From Rhododendron vialii (taxonomy: Eukaryota > Streptophyta > Magnoliopsida > Ericales > Ericaceae): a stretch of 64,000 nt of DNA. This document shows positions 35,395 through 46,911 of this stretch, piece after piece (positions within the stretch are counted from its first letter, which is position 1; every line of letters begins with the position of its first letter). The stretch lies in assembly GCF_030253575.1 (NCBI RefSeq), contig NC_080562.1, positions 27,364,352 through 27,428,351 on the forward strand, in the 5' to 3' direction. The position numbers and the translations under genes are program-made. The notes beneath the pieces were generated by a model, which made no database searches, was not told the DNA's origin, and saw only the letters and a program-made list of their open reading frames with translations.

Positions 35395-35785
35395 GGCTTC
35401 AAAAGTGTAATAGTAACTTTTTTCTCTTTATTAAAAAAAATCGCATTTGTTAGTTTTGTGTTAAAATTTTGTAACTTATTGATTCGTCTCAGCGAGAGAT
35501 TTTAAAAAAATAAATTTTTTTTTATGGAAACTCACAATTTAAAAAAAAAATCCAAATAAGTATAAAAAAAAAAAAAGAAGTTATCTTTTTGACTTATTTT
35601 TGTCTTTATTCAAAAAATTTATGAGTTTCGATCAAAATTTTTTGCTTTTCTGATTCCTCTCGTCGAGACGAATCAATAAATTATAAAAGTTTGACTCAAA
35701 ACTAACAAATGTAAAAAAAAATAAAAAAATCGATCAAATAAAGACAAAAAAAAAATAAGTTACTAAACTTATCAGTCCAAACCCA
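35395..35785. mobile_element. Foldback MITE, family M3, copy 1
   Basis: This is an imperfect hairpin of about 390 bases. The left arm has ttgttagttttgtgttaaaa and attgattcgtctcagcgaga; the right arm has the complements, with ctcgtcgagacgaatcaat and gactcaaaactaacaaatg. A palindromic core attcgtctcg-n-cgagacgaat marks the family. Related copies are at 49974-50350 and within 52563-53165. Confidence 0.55.
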
Positions 35786-36586
35786 AAGGTCCATTTGCCC
35801 AGGAGAGCTCTAGAAGGTCCAAGTGGCACAAAGTGATTGGCCAAAATGATTAGCTAGTTATTATAGCAATCTAAATGTGGATTGACAAAATTATTAGTGA
35901 GCTTACTTGGTTAACTTACCATTTGATTTGAGGGGTAAGCTTTTGAAAATTGACAAAAACGAAAATAATACAATCAAATGACATTCGCAAAATTCTGAAT
36001 ACAAAGCGTACTAATCTATCTTATCCACACCAAGTTCCCGCCAAATATTTGGATATTTTTAACTCATCAACATTTTATTGGCTCACCTATTTACATAAAT
36101 ATGATAACTTATGGATGTGTGTGTACTTTCTAGAGATGGAGCGGACATGTTTTTAACTCATGTATTTAAACCTTAAAAAAAGGAAATTGATTTTGTCACT
36201 CTTTTTTTTGTTAATGTCACTCCTCTGTATCTCACAAAACAAATCATCTAATAAAGACAAATGGGATCGACATTAACAAAAATGGGAGTGGCAAAATCAC
36301 TCTCCAAAAAAAAATCCCAACATGCTGAAGAATTTGATGGGGTGTGCCTCCAACTTCTGGCAAGAGCTAGAATTTTGATTTGCGGGGGCAAACAAGAAAA
36401 ACAAATTCATTTGAAAAAATATACTTTGTATATTAATGTCTTTTGTATTGTTACGTACGTAATACACTATCTTTTGGTCTTATTGGTCCAATGCAACAAG
36501 AAGTATGCAAAGTTATTTGTTTTCTCAGAGTAACTAAAACACCAGTAGTGTACTTATTTCTTAACTATAAAAATAGAGTATTGCTA
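35786..36586. other. Spacer, no gene seen
   Basis: The short frames at 35950-36156 and 36261-36533 have no recognisable motif. Confidence 0.45.
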
Positions 36587-36969
36587 TAAGTACCGATGGG
36601 GTGTGTAGGGATTTCGTACCGTCCGGCCGCGCTGGGCCGTCTTCGGCCACCGAACAGCCAATTCGAGCCATCCAAAAATTCTATTAAAAAAAAACCGAGG
36701 GGCCTACGCAGGAATCAACGGCATCCGAGGTGTGTAGGGTGCTTGATCCGAACACTCCTTTTTTGTGTATATACACGTATATACATATATACACGAAAAA
36801 GTGGTGCTCGGATCAAGCACCGTACACACCTCGGATGCCATTGATTCCCGCGTTGGCTCCCTCGGGTTTTTTTATAGAATTTTTGGACGGCTCGGATCTG
36901 CCGTCCGGTGGCCGGAGACAGCCCTATGTGGCCGGTCGGTACGAAATCCCTACACACGGTCGGTACCTC
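36587..36969. mobile_element. Long-armed hairpin MITE
   Basis: The two arms of about 180 bases pair almost throughout: gtgtgtagggatttcgtacc near 36600 against ggtacgaaatccctacacac near 36938, then gcatccgaggtgtgtagg-type text against cacacctcggatgcc. The loop near 36770-36800 is tatatacacgtatatacata. The GC-rich arms contrast with the AT-rich flanks. Open frames on both strands here are readings of the hairpin. No clear target duplication was found; family unknown. Confidence 0.75.
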
Positions 36970-37056
36970 AATCATTTTCGATAAAAATAACTGAGTGAAT
37001 TTAATACGAATATGTACAATTATTGGAATTATTACTAAATTAAGTAATATATATAT

Positions 37057-37384
37057 GGGGCGGTTCCGAGAACACCTAAAAAAACACATCATAGTTCCCA
37101 ATCAAATTTTGATGATTCGAGCCGCTCAATGTGATCAGAACGTGATTTTATGGGTACCCATGAGAAATCATCAAATCCGAACAGTTTCGAACAGTTTTTA
37201 TTGAACGGCTCAAATAAAAACTACTCAAATCAAGCATTTCCCGGCCATTTTTTTTGCTAATTTCTCGCAAGCACCCTTAAAATCACATTCTGCACACATT
37301 GAACGGTTGGGATCATAAAAATTCGATCGGGAACTATAAGATTAAGATTTTGGGTGTTTTTTTGGGTGTCCCTTGAACCGCCCC
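37057..37384. mobile_element. MITE family M1, complete copy
   Basis: The ends are ggggcggttccgagaacacc and the reverse complement of ggtgtcccttgaaccgcccc, giving 328 bases between tatata flanks. The internal arms carry gccgctcaatgtgatcagaa and the complementary text. This copy defines the termini of the family seen at 597-1460 and 13976-14310. Confidence 0.8.
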
Positions 37385-37390
37385 TATATA

Positions 37391-37662
37391 CTCCCTCCGT
37401 CCCTTTTTAAATGTCCTACTTCGTAACTCTAACATATTAAAAAAACATCATCGTTATACCTTTCACATCAACTTTTTCCTCCACTTTCTCTACTTACCCA
37501 TCATCATTACACTTTTTACTCCCTAACTTTTCAAAATGGAATCTACTTTTAAGGACAAAATAGACAATGTACCAACTTTTACCTACTAACTTTACCAAAT
37601 GGACACTTATTAAGGGACAGCCCAAAATGGAATACTGAACTATAATAAAGGGACGGAGGGAG
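37391..37662. mobile_element. Stowaway-type MITE (Tc1/mariner)
   Basis: The ends ctccctccgtccctttt and aaagggacggagggag are near-perfect inverted repeats of the common plant Stowaway consensus. TA stands on both sides (37389-37390 and 37663-37664). The element is 272 bases with no coding sequence and is separated by only six bases from the M1 copy to its left. Confidence 0.92.
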
Positions 37663-37978
37663 TATAATTTATGAGATTATTAACTATTTATATGCTAACT
37701 ATATGAAGAAGTATAGAAAATTATACTAACTTCAAGTAGAAAAATAGACATTTTGGGTGAGGCTTGAGCCTCGTCGGCCCATTATGTTTAGTGTCGTCCT
37801 TATTGCGCACTATCTTATTTGCATAGTTTGACAATTTCAAATTAAATAAAAAAAGAGAAAAGAAAAGCCGTCCTTATTCAATGCTTTTTTAATCTTTAGT
37901 AAATATGTGTACCTCTAGTTTGATCTTTCATTTTCATTCCTTTCTTGAACATTGCGAAGCAACCCTTAGGATTTTTCC

Positions 37979-37986
37979 TATAAAAA
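37979..37986 (+). promoter_or_regulatory. TATA box of the DUF26 gene
   Basis: The sequence ctataaaaatg stands about 60 bases upstream of the ATG at 38043, a usual spacing for a gene with a short leader. Confidence 0.4.
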
Positions 37987-38042
37987 TGCATAAATGTGCC
38001 AAGGAATTTAAGCATCCCTCTCATTACCAAACTTAGCATACC

Positions 38043-38734
38043 ATGTCTTCCTCAAGACTTCTCACTCCTCTCTATCTCCCCTCCATCTCCATCCTCCTCC
38101 AACTCACCCTCGCAACCAACCCACTCTTCTCTGATTGCCCAAGCTCCGCAAATTTCACTGCCAATGGCCCTTACAACAAGAACTTGAACGGCCTCTTGAG
38201 TTATCTCAACTCCAAAACCCCGCTGACCGGGTTTGGTTCTGGCTCATTGGGCATGGGCGGGAATATGACCTATGGCTCCGCTCTTTGCCGAGGTGACATC
38301 AATAGCACAGTTTGCCAAGCCTGTGTTGACGAGGCAAGCGTAGAGATTCAGCAAGTTTGCCAATTGAAGGAACAAGCAATCGTATGGTACGAGTATTGTA
38401 TGTTGAAATACTCGAACGTTAGTTTCTTGGGCAAAATCGATTACAATTGGTGGTACCAGTACAATTGGGTCACTGCAAGTGACCAGATTCCTTCAATGAA
38501 AATGTCTTGGAGTTACTTGGTAAGTTGGAGCAAGCAGCTTATGTTAGCCCAAAATTGTATGCTGCTGGGGCCATGAGTGTCGGGACATCGATGGATCTTT
38601 ATGGGCTTGCTCAATGCACTGGAGATCTTTCTAGTGATGATTGTTAGACCCGTATTGCTTGGGCTATTAGCATGGTTCCGAAAGTTATGTACGGAAAAGA
38701 GGAAGGGAAAGTAGAGACCGGGAGTTGTAATTAA
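38043..38734 (+). pseudogene. Cysteine-rich repeat secretory protein (two DUF26 domains), broken
   Basis: From ATG 38043 comes a signal peptide (MSSSRLLTPLYLPSISILLQ) and a complete first DUF26 (Gnk2) domain with the C-x8-C-x2-C motif (LCRGDINSTVCQAC). Near 38488 the frame shifts: the second domain continues in another frame (VLELLGKLEQAAYVSPKLYA ... AQCTGDLSSDDC). It then meets TAG at 38645-38647 where a KxC is usual, and ends at TAA about 38732. The open frame itself stops at 38576 (177 residues). Intact relatives are about 250 residues, secreted to the apoplast, and related to plasmodesmal and antifungal proteins. Two lesions make this a pseudogene. The first domain alone might still be secreted if it is expressed. 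The copy is intronless, as are many members. Confidence 0.85.
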
Positions 38735-38992
38735 TGTCCGTTTTGAGATATACCCTTTTTTACTTGCCTAGATAAAATGTAGCAGGGTTCTTAAGGGGGT
38801 AACCATCAATAAGTGTTACAAGAACACCAACCACTTGAGTTTGAATAAGGGTAAATCACCCCATTCTCTTTGTGTTAGCTAGAATTGCTGCATGTTTTTT
38901 TTAATGTACCAAACTGATAAATGAATATCATGTTTTTTATAAAGAAAGCAAGTATGTGTGTTTAGTATGGTTTCTCGACTTAAATTATCTAT

Positions 38993-39015
38993 CTATACTA
39001 TATACTAAGCAAATG
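38993..39015 (+). mobile_element. Helitron-like 5' terminus
   Basis: The sequence tctatactatatactaag matches the usual 5' end of plant Helitrons (tctatactata...). No paired 3' hairpin-CTAG end was found downstream in the window, so it may be a solitary or degraded end. Confidence 0.4.
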
Positions 39016-40798
39016 TAGTTTCCAAATATAAAATCGAGCTCTCGCCTTAATTCTCTCTCCTATGTGGCATTCTCTAAATGAAACTCTCTTTTTCTACAAT
39101 TTTCAAAATACGAAAACTAAAATAAGAAGTTAGAAAAAAGCTTTTAATCTTCCTTTCATACTCAAACATTCTCTCGTTAAAACTTTAACATTTTATAGTA
39201 AATAATAAATAATCAAGGATAAATAACATAACAAAACGTTAATCTTTGCTATAAATAACATGAAACATAATAGGATTTTTTCCGTTCCCGTACATAGCAT
39301 GGGCATGAAGCTTGTTCCTCTTATACACATGTATGCATGTCACCATCAGACTAAAATGTGTTTATATGTAATTCTTGCAAACCGATCGACTGCCCGGTCG
39401 ATCAATCAATCAATCGATCCATCTCTTATTTACCAAAAAATATATATATCGATCCGTCTTGCCCCAATATACGACTAAACTATCCAGCAAGCTCTGGAAG
39501 ATACTCTAACTGCTAAATCGATCGATCTCCTTTCAAACCGATTGATCTAATCTCTTACCTTTGGTCATTTGATTCGCTCTCACACAATCACATAAACGTC
39601 ACTCCTTTCACTCTCTACTCCTATACAAACTCACTAACTTAGAAAAAAAAAAAGAAACAATATTAGAGCCACAATCGGACTCGTTGCAAGAAAAAGAAGT
39701 TGAATGGGGAAGGCCACTTAAACTTGATAAAAATGGGATACAATAAATGGGTGATTTTGTCAATAGAATTGCAACCACATGCAAGGGAACGACAATTGGA
39801 GCTTTACAATCTGTTTTAGGTAGTTTCTGGTATATACTAACAAAATGGAGGATTAGTGAGGAGGCCTCATGTGACGACAAGTGCCGCTTATCCATTGGTT
39901 AATCTTTTTTAGATTATTTGAGAACCCAAAAATAATGCGATAAAAATACTTACAGATAAGATAGAGATAAGATAGGCTATAGAATAACCAACTCATCTCA
40001 AAGTTCCAAAAACTCAATTTATATTAAGTCACTTACAGAAAACTCAAACTCCAACTCCATATATATAGACCAACAATTCACAAAAAATAACCCTTGATTA
40101 CAGAGCTTTGAGTAGATTCCCTCAAACAATTAGTTTTTCTATTGATACGGTACGTATCGGTACTGATGAGATATCGAGTACCATTTCGGATTTAACTCTA
40201 TTTGTTAGAAAAAATATATAAAGTAGTCTGATATTGCCCGGTACCAACCCGTATGTATGTCCAGTGCCGGCTCATAAATTTTGGAGGCCGGAAGTGAACC
40301 TCTTGAATGAGGCCTCCCTATATTTTTCATACAAAAGTTGGTCTATACAAAGTTTCATAAAAAAAAATATTACAACAGATTTACCATTACAAAATATAAG
40401 CATATAGTTGTCCAAAAGTAGTCTGATACTGTCCGGTATTGACAGGTATTTGAGCCAGAACGATATTAGAGGTGTAGGATACTGAATTTGGACAATGTTG
40501 GGCCCAGAGTGCCTCGATGGATTTTTTTTTCCGGTCAATCGGAAATTACCCCATGGATTTGGTAGCACAATGTCACTCCTTGCGACCACTTAAAAACAGA
40601 TTTGCGGGTGCAATGTCGAATATCATGAAAGATTTAATTGAAGCTCTTCCTAACACCAATTGATTTTAGTAGAGATGGTGGAAAAGCGGTCCGACAGACA
40701 ATACGGTACAGTACGAGATTCATAACCTTGATAGACTAACATTTCACAAAAAATAACTTTTGATTACATAGCTTTGACGAGATCCCCTCAAACAATTA
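39016..40798. other. Intergenic, no gene seen; one hAT-like end near 40262
   Basis: AT-rich. At 40262 the text cagtgccggctcataaatt resembles the left end of the 3730-4240 hAT family, but the right end is not found. A phrase of about 35 bases (agtagtctgatattgcccgg type) is repeated at about 40221 and 40416. Frames here are not recognisable. Confidence 0.4.
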
Positions 40799-41158
40799 GG
40801 CTCCGTTTGTTTCGATGTAAACTGTTTTACAATGGAAAATATTTTTTCACAAAATAAACTTTAAAATTTTTACTTTTCGGTGTTTGGTTGACAATTAAAA
40901 AATATTTTCAACAATCGAGAAAATAGTGTAGAGAGAGGGAGGGCTTAAACGGTGAAGAGATCTAAAAATATTGGAATTGAACGTGGGTCAGTACGGACAA
41001 TCGAGGGAACTGAGCAGTGAAAATTGTAGCACAAGGCAGCCGGTTCATTTCGGAAAATATCTTACAGAATATTTAAGGGCATTTTTTACACAACAAAACA
41101 CTGAAAAATAGGTAAACCATTTTACGGAAAAATATTTTACGTACAAACAAAGGTAGCC
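40799..41158. mobile_element. Tourist-like (PIF/Harbinger) MITE, family M4
   Basis: The ends are ggctccgtttgtttcg and caaacaaaggtagcc, flanked by tta on both sides (40796-40798 and 41159-41161), the target preference of Harbinger elements. The 360 bases have no coding sequence. The same family forms the nested cluster at 42421-43272. Confidence 0.85.
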
Positions 41159-42420
41159 TTAGTTTTTTTTTTCTTTTCTGCGGCCATCTTTATAATAATT
41201 CGTACGGATTACAATAATCTTTTGCCTATTTTTATTTCTCGTCTTTTACGTCGTTAATGTCTTCTTTTTGAAAGCAGAGGGTGGGGATGCATTTGGATGG
41301 CCTTTCTTGGAGATCATGACGGTGCCGATCGAACAATTAAGCTGTGCTACAAGGAAGAAGGTAACATAAAAAATTAAAATTAAAATAAAATTAAAAACGC
41401 GGTTCTTTTATTTCCGAGATCACGATTAAATATGTCATGTGTTCCATAACTAATCATATACTAATTAATATAACAATAATAGTCCCATGATTTAAGGACT
41501 TCATAAGGAAAGATCTATATTGATCCATTACCGGGAAATAACTTGGGGATGAAAGGAAAAAATAATTAAGAGGAAATGAGAAGGAAAATTGAAGACAAAT
41601 GGGGAGGAAAATTGAATCAGAATTTGAAATTTTCCCTTCTCGTTTTTGAAGAACCAAACACGGGAAGAAAAAATATTAAAATCTTCTCTTTTTCTCGACT
41701 TCTTTCCACAAGTTCCAAACAGAGCCTTAAAGCTACATCCACGGCCCCATGCACTGCAGTATGCATCCTTTCATGTCACTCGTGGATCATATAATCTCTA
41801 ACCCTTCATGCACGTCATTGATGAATCTTATAATCTATAACTTCTTCTTTTTTTTTTTGTAGTTCTGAGGTACTTAACATGCATTTTGATCATTTCAGAT
41901 TCTTAATTTTTTTTTTCCAGCGGTATATAAATCTCATGTTGATGAAGACCGGAATTGGTTTAGTGTTTTCGTTAATTTCCTTTATAACCTGTTTTTTTAT
42001 CAGGTAATTTTATTGTTTTTTGTATTTTCGTATATGAATACATTAAAACATATCCGTAAATTCGGATATACGTTAGGATGTTGGAAGAAGTACTGAACAT
42101 ATAGGCCAAAAATGGGTTAGTGTTTTCCATGATAGGCATTTAAGTGGTTGGCTACCCACAACTCTCCTCCTCAAATTTTTTTTTTTTTCCGTGTGTGTTG
42201 TCAAGTCTATTTTCAAAACTGGGTTAATTTTTTTCGACTATTTTTTTTTTAATTTTGGAACCCTCAAAAAAAGTGTTTCATTTGGAAGTACAACAAATTA
42301 CTGGTGCATTCTCCCGAAACAGCAATTCCTACAAAAAGAGCAAAAATGAACAGATTTTGTGCATAGATTTGTTGTGGGGCCCACTACGGGTCCCATACAA
42401 ACGATCTAAGCCATTCATTC
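41159..42420. other. Intergenic, no gene seen
   Basis: T-rich and A-rich sequence. Text near 41725-41731 (ccaaacagagcc then tta) is the right end of another worn Tourist-like element. No protein signature in any frame. Confidence 0.45.
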
Positions 42421-42959
42421 AGGTTCCGTTTGTTTCGACGTAAAATATTTTACATGTAAAATATTTTTTCAGAAAACAAACTTCAAGCTTTTAATTTTCA
42501 GGCTCCGTTTGTTTGGGCGTAAAATGTTTTCCAGTAAAATATTTTACCTATTTTCCAGCGTTTGGTTGTGTAAAAAATGAGAAAAATATTTTACATGTAA
42601 AATATTTTCCATCAATTGGATGAAAATGACTTACTCTCAAATTTTCCGAATAAACCGGCTACCTTCTATTGCAATTCTCACTGCTCAATTTCATCAATCG
42701 TCAGTCCTGACCCACGTTCAATTCCAATACTCTCAGATCTCTTCACCGTATAAGCCCCCCACCCTACACTATTTTTTCTATTTTCTTAAAATATTTTTTA
42801 AGTGCCAACCAAACACCGAAAAATAAAAGTTGGAAGTTTGTTTTCTGAAAAAGTATTTTACATGGAAAATATTTTACATTGTAAGACATTTTACATCATA
42901 ACAAACGGCAATGTTTGGTTGACACTTGAAAAATACTTTCAGAAAATAGACAAAATAGT

Positions 42960-42996
<37 letters not shown>

Positions 42997-43272
42997 GAGG
43001 CTTAAATAGTAGAGAGATCTGAGAATATTGGAATTGAACATGTGTCAGGACTGACGATCGATGAAATTGAGCAGTGAGAATTGCAGGAGAAGGCAACGAG
43101 TTCATTTCGGAAAATAACTTACGGAAAATTTTAGGGTAAATCATTTTCATCCAATTGATAGATAATGTTTTACATGTAAAATATTTTTCTCATTTTTTAG
43201 ACAACCAAACACCAGAAAATAGATAAAACATTTTACTGAAAAATATTTTACGCCCAAACAAATGGAGCCTAA
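42421..43272. mobile_element. Nested M4 MITEs (one inside another, opposite orientation)
   Basis: 42421-42499 matches the first 80 bases of the 40799 element, and 42908-43272 matches the rest of it. Between them, 42500-42907 is another copy in reverse orientation (ggctccgtttgtttgggcg ... taacaaacgg). The result is a large palindrome; for example aattgaacatgtgtcagg near 43033 pairs with cctgacccacgttcaatt near 42706. A GA run at 42963-42992 lies in one arm. The small frames here are arm readings. Confidence 0.65.
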
Positions 43273-43660
43273 ATGTAAAACATTTTTTCAAGGACTCTTT
43301 CAAAAAATCAACTCAATCCGATACTTAGACGTGCTCGATTTAATCATCCAACTTTTCCTTTGGATTTTAGGATAATGAAAAGTTGGATGATTAAATCAAA
43401 CATCTATATGTATCAAATTGAGCTGATTTTTGGCAGGGGCCCTTAAAAAAATATTTTACGCCCAAACAAACGGAGCCTAAATGTAAAACATTTTTTCAAG
43501 GACCCTTTCAAAAAATCAACTCAATCTGATACTTATACGTGTTTGATTTAATCATCCAACTTTTCCTTTGGATTTTAGGATAATGAAAAGTTAGATGATT
43601 GAATCGAACACCTATATGTATCAAATTGAGCTGATTTTTGGCAAGGGGCCCTTAAAAAAT
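43240..43660 (+). repeat. Tandem duplication, 209-base period, starting in a MITE end
   Basis: Two copies of a segment containing cgcccaaacaaatggagcc (43251; the second copy at 43460), caaaaaatcaactcaatc, and a smaller inverted repeat (atcatccaacttttcc ... gaaaagttggatgat). The duplication carried the right terminus of the M4 element with it. Confidence 0.85.
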
Positions 43661-44613
43661 ATTTTAATTTAATGAACGGCTCGGATCATTTGTGTGAGAC
43701 CCCGAGTGAGCTCCATACACAGATCTTTGCGCGATCTGTGTGGGAAAAGTATGTGTGAACAGACTTACTGCTCCTTAAATTGATGTACGTATCTTTGTCT
43801 TCATGGTATATTTGCACTTATTTTGTCTTTATGGTTTAGACAACTAAGACAAGCATGGAAAAATGAATCATTCGGCCAATACTTCAGTAGGAATACCAGG
43901 GAACAAGCGGTATTTTGCCACTTCGGAGAAGTTAAAAAATAATAAAATAAGTATTAAGTAGAATGGACCCTACACATCAGCACAAGTTTTTTTTGTTACA
44001 CCCATATTGTTGGTCTTGTATTCTATTTTTTGGCGTCCCAACATATTTGTCATCTTTGAAAATTCAAATTAAAAAGTGTGTAATTTTACACGAATTACCC
44101 ATCACTAAGGATTAAAAACAATTTTTAATTAAGCAAATAAGGGGTAAGATTGAAAAACAAATTATCAATCAATTTAAGAAGACATGCACTAATTGCATGT
44201 CCTCTTACAAAAGTTTGATTCTCCGTACAAGACAAGTAGACAAGCAATATGGGACGGAGGAATTGTATTTGTCTTGCAACAAACTTCCGTGCATAACATG
44301 GACTTTATGCTAGTTTCTCTTCCTCAGGCCCCGTTATAGAAAGAGCTTCTTTTAGGCCGATCTTATGTGAGTGGACTTCTTCCCAACAAGTCCCGCCCAA
44401 ACTAGCAAACCAAAAGTCACATCTCATCAGGTGATGTCCATAATTTTTGTCCAAAAATACCCACAGGCCCATTAAATACCGCATCCTACACGCTTGCGTG
44501 GGATTTATTTCCCTCTGCGGCTATGCCAGTCTGTCAGCGGGTGCAGCAGCATGTGTCGTCTCTTCTCTCTCTTCCTTTACCGGCGTTGACTATTCTCTCC
44601 CTTTTCTCTCTTC
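43661..44613. other. Intergenic, no gene seen
   Basis: No recognisable frame or RNA. A CT-rich stretch at 44560-44620 precedes the composite satellite. Confidence 0.45.
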
Positions 44614-46300
44614 TCTCAATTAAATTTTAATTAATAGTGATATGATAGTGTTTAAATCGTTCTAAATTTATAATTAACATTTTAAATTAATAATTAAAGT
44701 GTAAAATTACAATTATCAATATTATGTTTTTCTAAATTCATAATTAGCACTGTTCATTTGTTTCTAAATTTGAAATTAACAGTGTAAAAATTACAATTAA
44801 CAACATAAAAATCACAATTAATAGTGTTAATTAGTTAATTGACAGTTTAAATTTACAATTACCAACATTATTTTTTTGTGTGAGTTTTCAAGAAAAGAAT
44901 TACCATAACATACAATAAAACGTGAAAAAATTAAGCATCATGCAAATTTGGATCTCTATTCTAAATTTACAATTAACATTTTAAATTAATAATTAAAGTG
45001 TAAATTTACAATTACCAATATTATGTTTTTCTAAATTCATAATTAGCAACTGTTCATTTATTTCTAAATTTGAAAATAACAGTGTTAAGTAGCAATATTA
45101 ATTTTTATATAAATTCACACAATAATTAACAGTGTTAATTAACAGTTGGTCCATATAACCTCCTACACCATCACAACTCCACCGCCACCACCATAACACC
45201 GCCACAATGACCACAACCACACCGCCGCCGCCATCACAATGACCACAACTACGGTGCCATCACCACAATTAACAGTGTTAATTTTTATCCAAATTAACAG
45301 TGTAATTTTTGTCTAAATTAACAATGTTAATTTTTATATAAATTCACAACACAATTAACAGTGTTAATTAATAGTCAGCCCATAAAACCTTCTGCACTAC
45401 CACCATCACGACGCCGCCACCACCATCACCATCATCACGCCACCACCGTCGCCGCCACCACAATGACCACCATGCCGCCGCCACGCCGCCGCCGCCACGC
45501 CGCCACCAACATAATTGACAGCGTTAATTTCTATTTAAATTAACAATATTAATTTCTATATAAATCACACCATAATTAACAGTGTTAATTAACAGTTGGC
45601 TCATATAACCTCCTACACCACCACAACGCCGCCACAATGACCACCACCACACCGCCGCCGCCGCCATTGCTATCACCATCACAATGACCATCACTACGCC
45701 GCCATCACCAGAATTAACAGTGCTAATTTTTATCTAAATTAGCAGTGTTAATTTTATATACATTCACACTACAATTAACAGTGTTAATTAACAGTCAGCA
45801 CATAGAACCTCCTGCACCACCACCACCACCGCCGTCACCACAAGGACCACCACGCCACCGCCGCCGCCACCACCATCACAATTAACGGTGTTAATTTTTG
45901 TTTAAATTAACTGTGTTAATTTCTATATAAATTCACACCATAATTAACAGTGTTAATTAACAGTTGGCCCATATAACCTCCTACACCGCCACCGCCGCCA
46001 CAATTAATAGTGTTAAATTCTATCTAAATTTATAATTAACATTTTAAATTAATAATTAAAGTGTAAAATTACAATTACCAATATTATGTTTTTCTAAATT
46101 CATAATTAGCACTGTTCATTTATTTCTAAATTTGGAATTAACAGTGTAAAAATTACAATTAACAACATAAAAATCACAATTAACAGTTTAAATTTACAAT
46201 TACCAACATTATTTTTTTGTGTGTGTTTTCAAGAAAAGAATTACCATAACATACAATAAAACGTGAAAAAATTAAGCATCATGCAAATTTGGATCTCAAA
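44614..46300 (+). repeat. Composite satellite: AT palindromes alternating with GCC/CAC tracts
   Basis: The near-palindrome aattaacagtgttaatt recurs more than a dozen times. Between 45140 and 46005 five units of about 160-230 bases alternate two versions of a phrase (catataacctcctacacc and acctcctgcacc types), each followed by a GCC/CAC trinucleotide tract. That makes a two-unit higher-order pattern. Two longer direct repeats of about 300-340 bases (about 44620-44956 and 46003-46290, ending catgcaaatttggatctc) enclose it, with a partial third at 44957-45090. The short His/Pro/Arg frames across it are translated trinucleotides. Confidence 0.85.
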
Positions 46301-46503
46301 TAAAAACAAAACTAAGAAATATTCCCCAACCATCTTCTAAATTTTTAGGACGCAATTGAGCAGGAAAATTACACAACACCAAACAAATTCAAGCACTCAC
46401 CATTGAATCTGAAGCTAATTCATGGAGTAATAAAAGATCTCCACAACAACATCAAAACAAAAAACTACAAATATTCCTGTGCAAATATACAGACGCATCA
46501 GCT

Positions 46504-46911
46504 TTAATGTATGTGTGTGTGAGAGAGAGAGAGAGAGAGAGCAGCTTCAACAGACGCATCAGCCTCTCGGCGACGAGGATGGTGCTCGAGGAGATCACGG
46601 TGAACACCGTTTTCGCCGACGACGCTTGGTTGCGGCGGCGGCGGAAGAAGATGAGGGCTTCGCAGACGACGATTGGTTGCGGTGGCGGCGGAAGGAGACG
46701 AGGGCGGTGACGGAGGAGGGGGGAGCTTGGTCCATGAGAGAGAGGCGGTGGTGTAGGGTCTTGCAGAAGCCGCCATTGTCTCTGTGCTTTCAGGAGGAGA
46801 TCGACGGCGATTAGGGAGAACACATAGCTTCAAGGGAGAGTGACGGCGACTGGGCACAGAACGTGAGGGACGGGAGCGGAGGGCAGCGGTGGCGGGAGGG
46901 GGAGGAGGCAC
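46504..46911 (-). other. GC-rich island with a Pro/Ser/Arg-rich minus-strand frame; possible captured gene fragment
   Basis: About 46545-46990 is strikingly GC-rich (repeated cggcgg and cgacga motifs) against AT-rich flanks. The minus strand holds a 135-codon open frame with MAASARPYTTASLSWTKLPP and proline/serine runs. The plus strand is also open for 111 codons, so coding is not certain. It looks like the 5' end of a transit-peptide-type or UTR-rich gene picked up by a transposon, but I recognise no family. A GA run borders it at 46517-46540. Confidence 0.35.

Noticed and set aside
44620-46300. The two direct repeats of about 300 bases as LTRs of a small retroelement
   Set aside because: No TG...CA ends, no primer-binding site or polypurine tract, and a partial third copy beside the first; better explained as satellite growth.
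46479-46814. 111-codon plus-strand frame in the GC-rich island
   Set aside because: Begins in a GA repeat and overlaps a longer minus-strand frame; GC-rich DNA is poor in stop codons, so openness alone is weak evidence.
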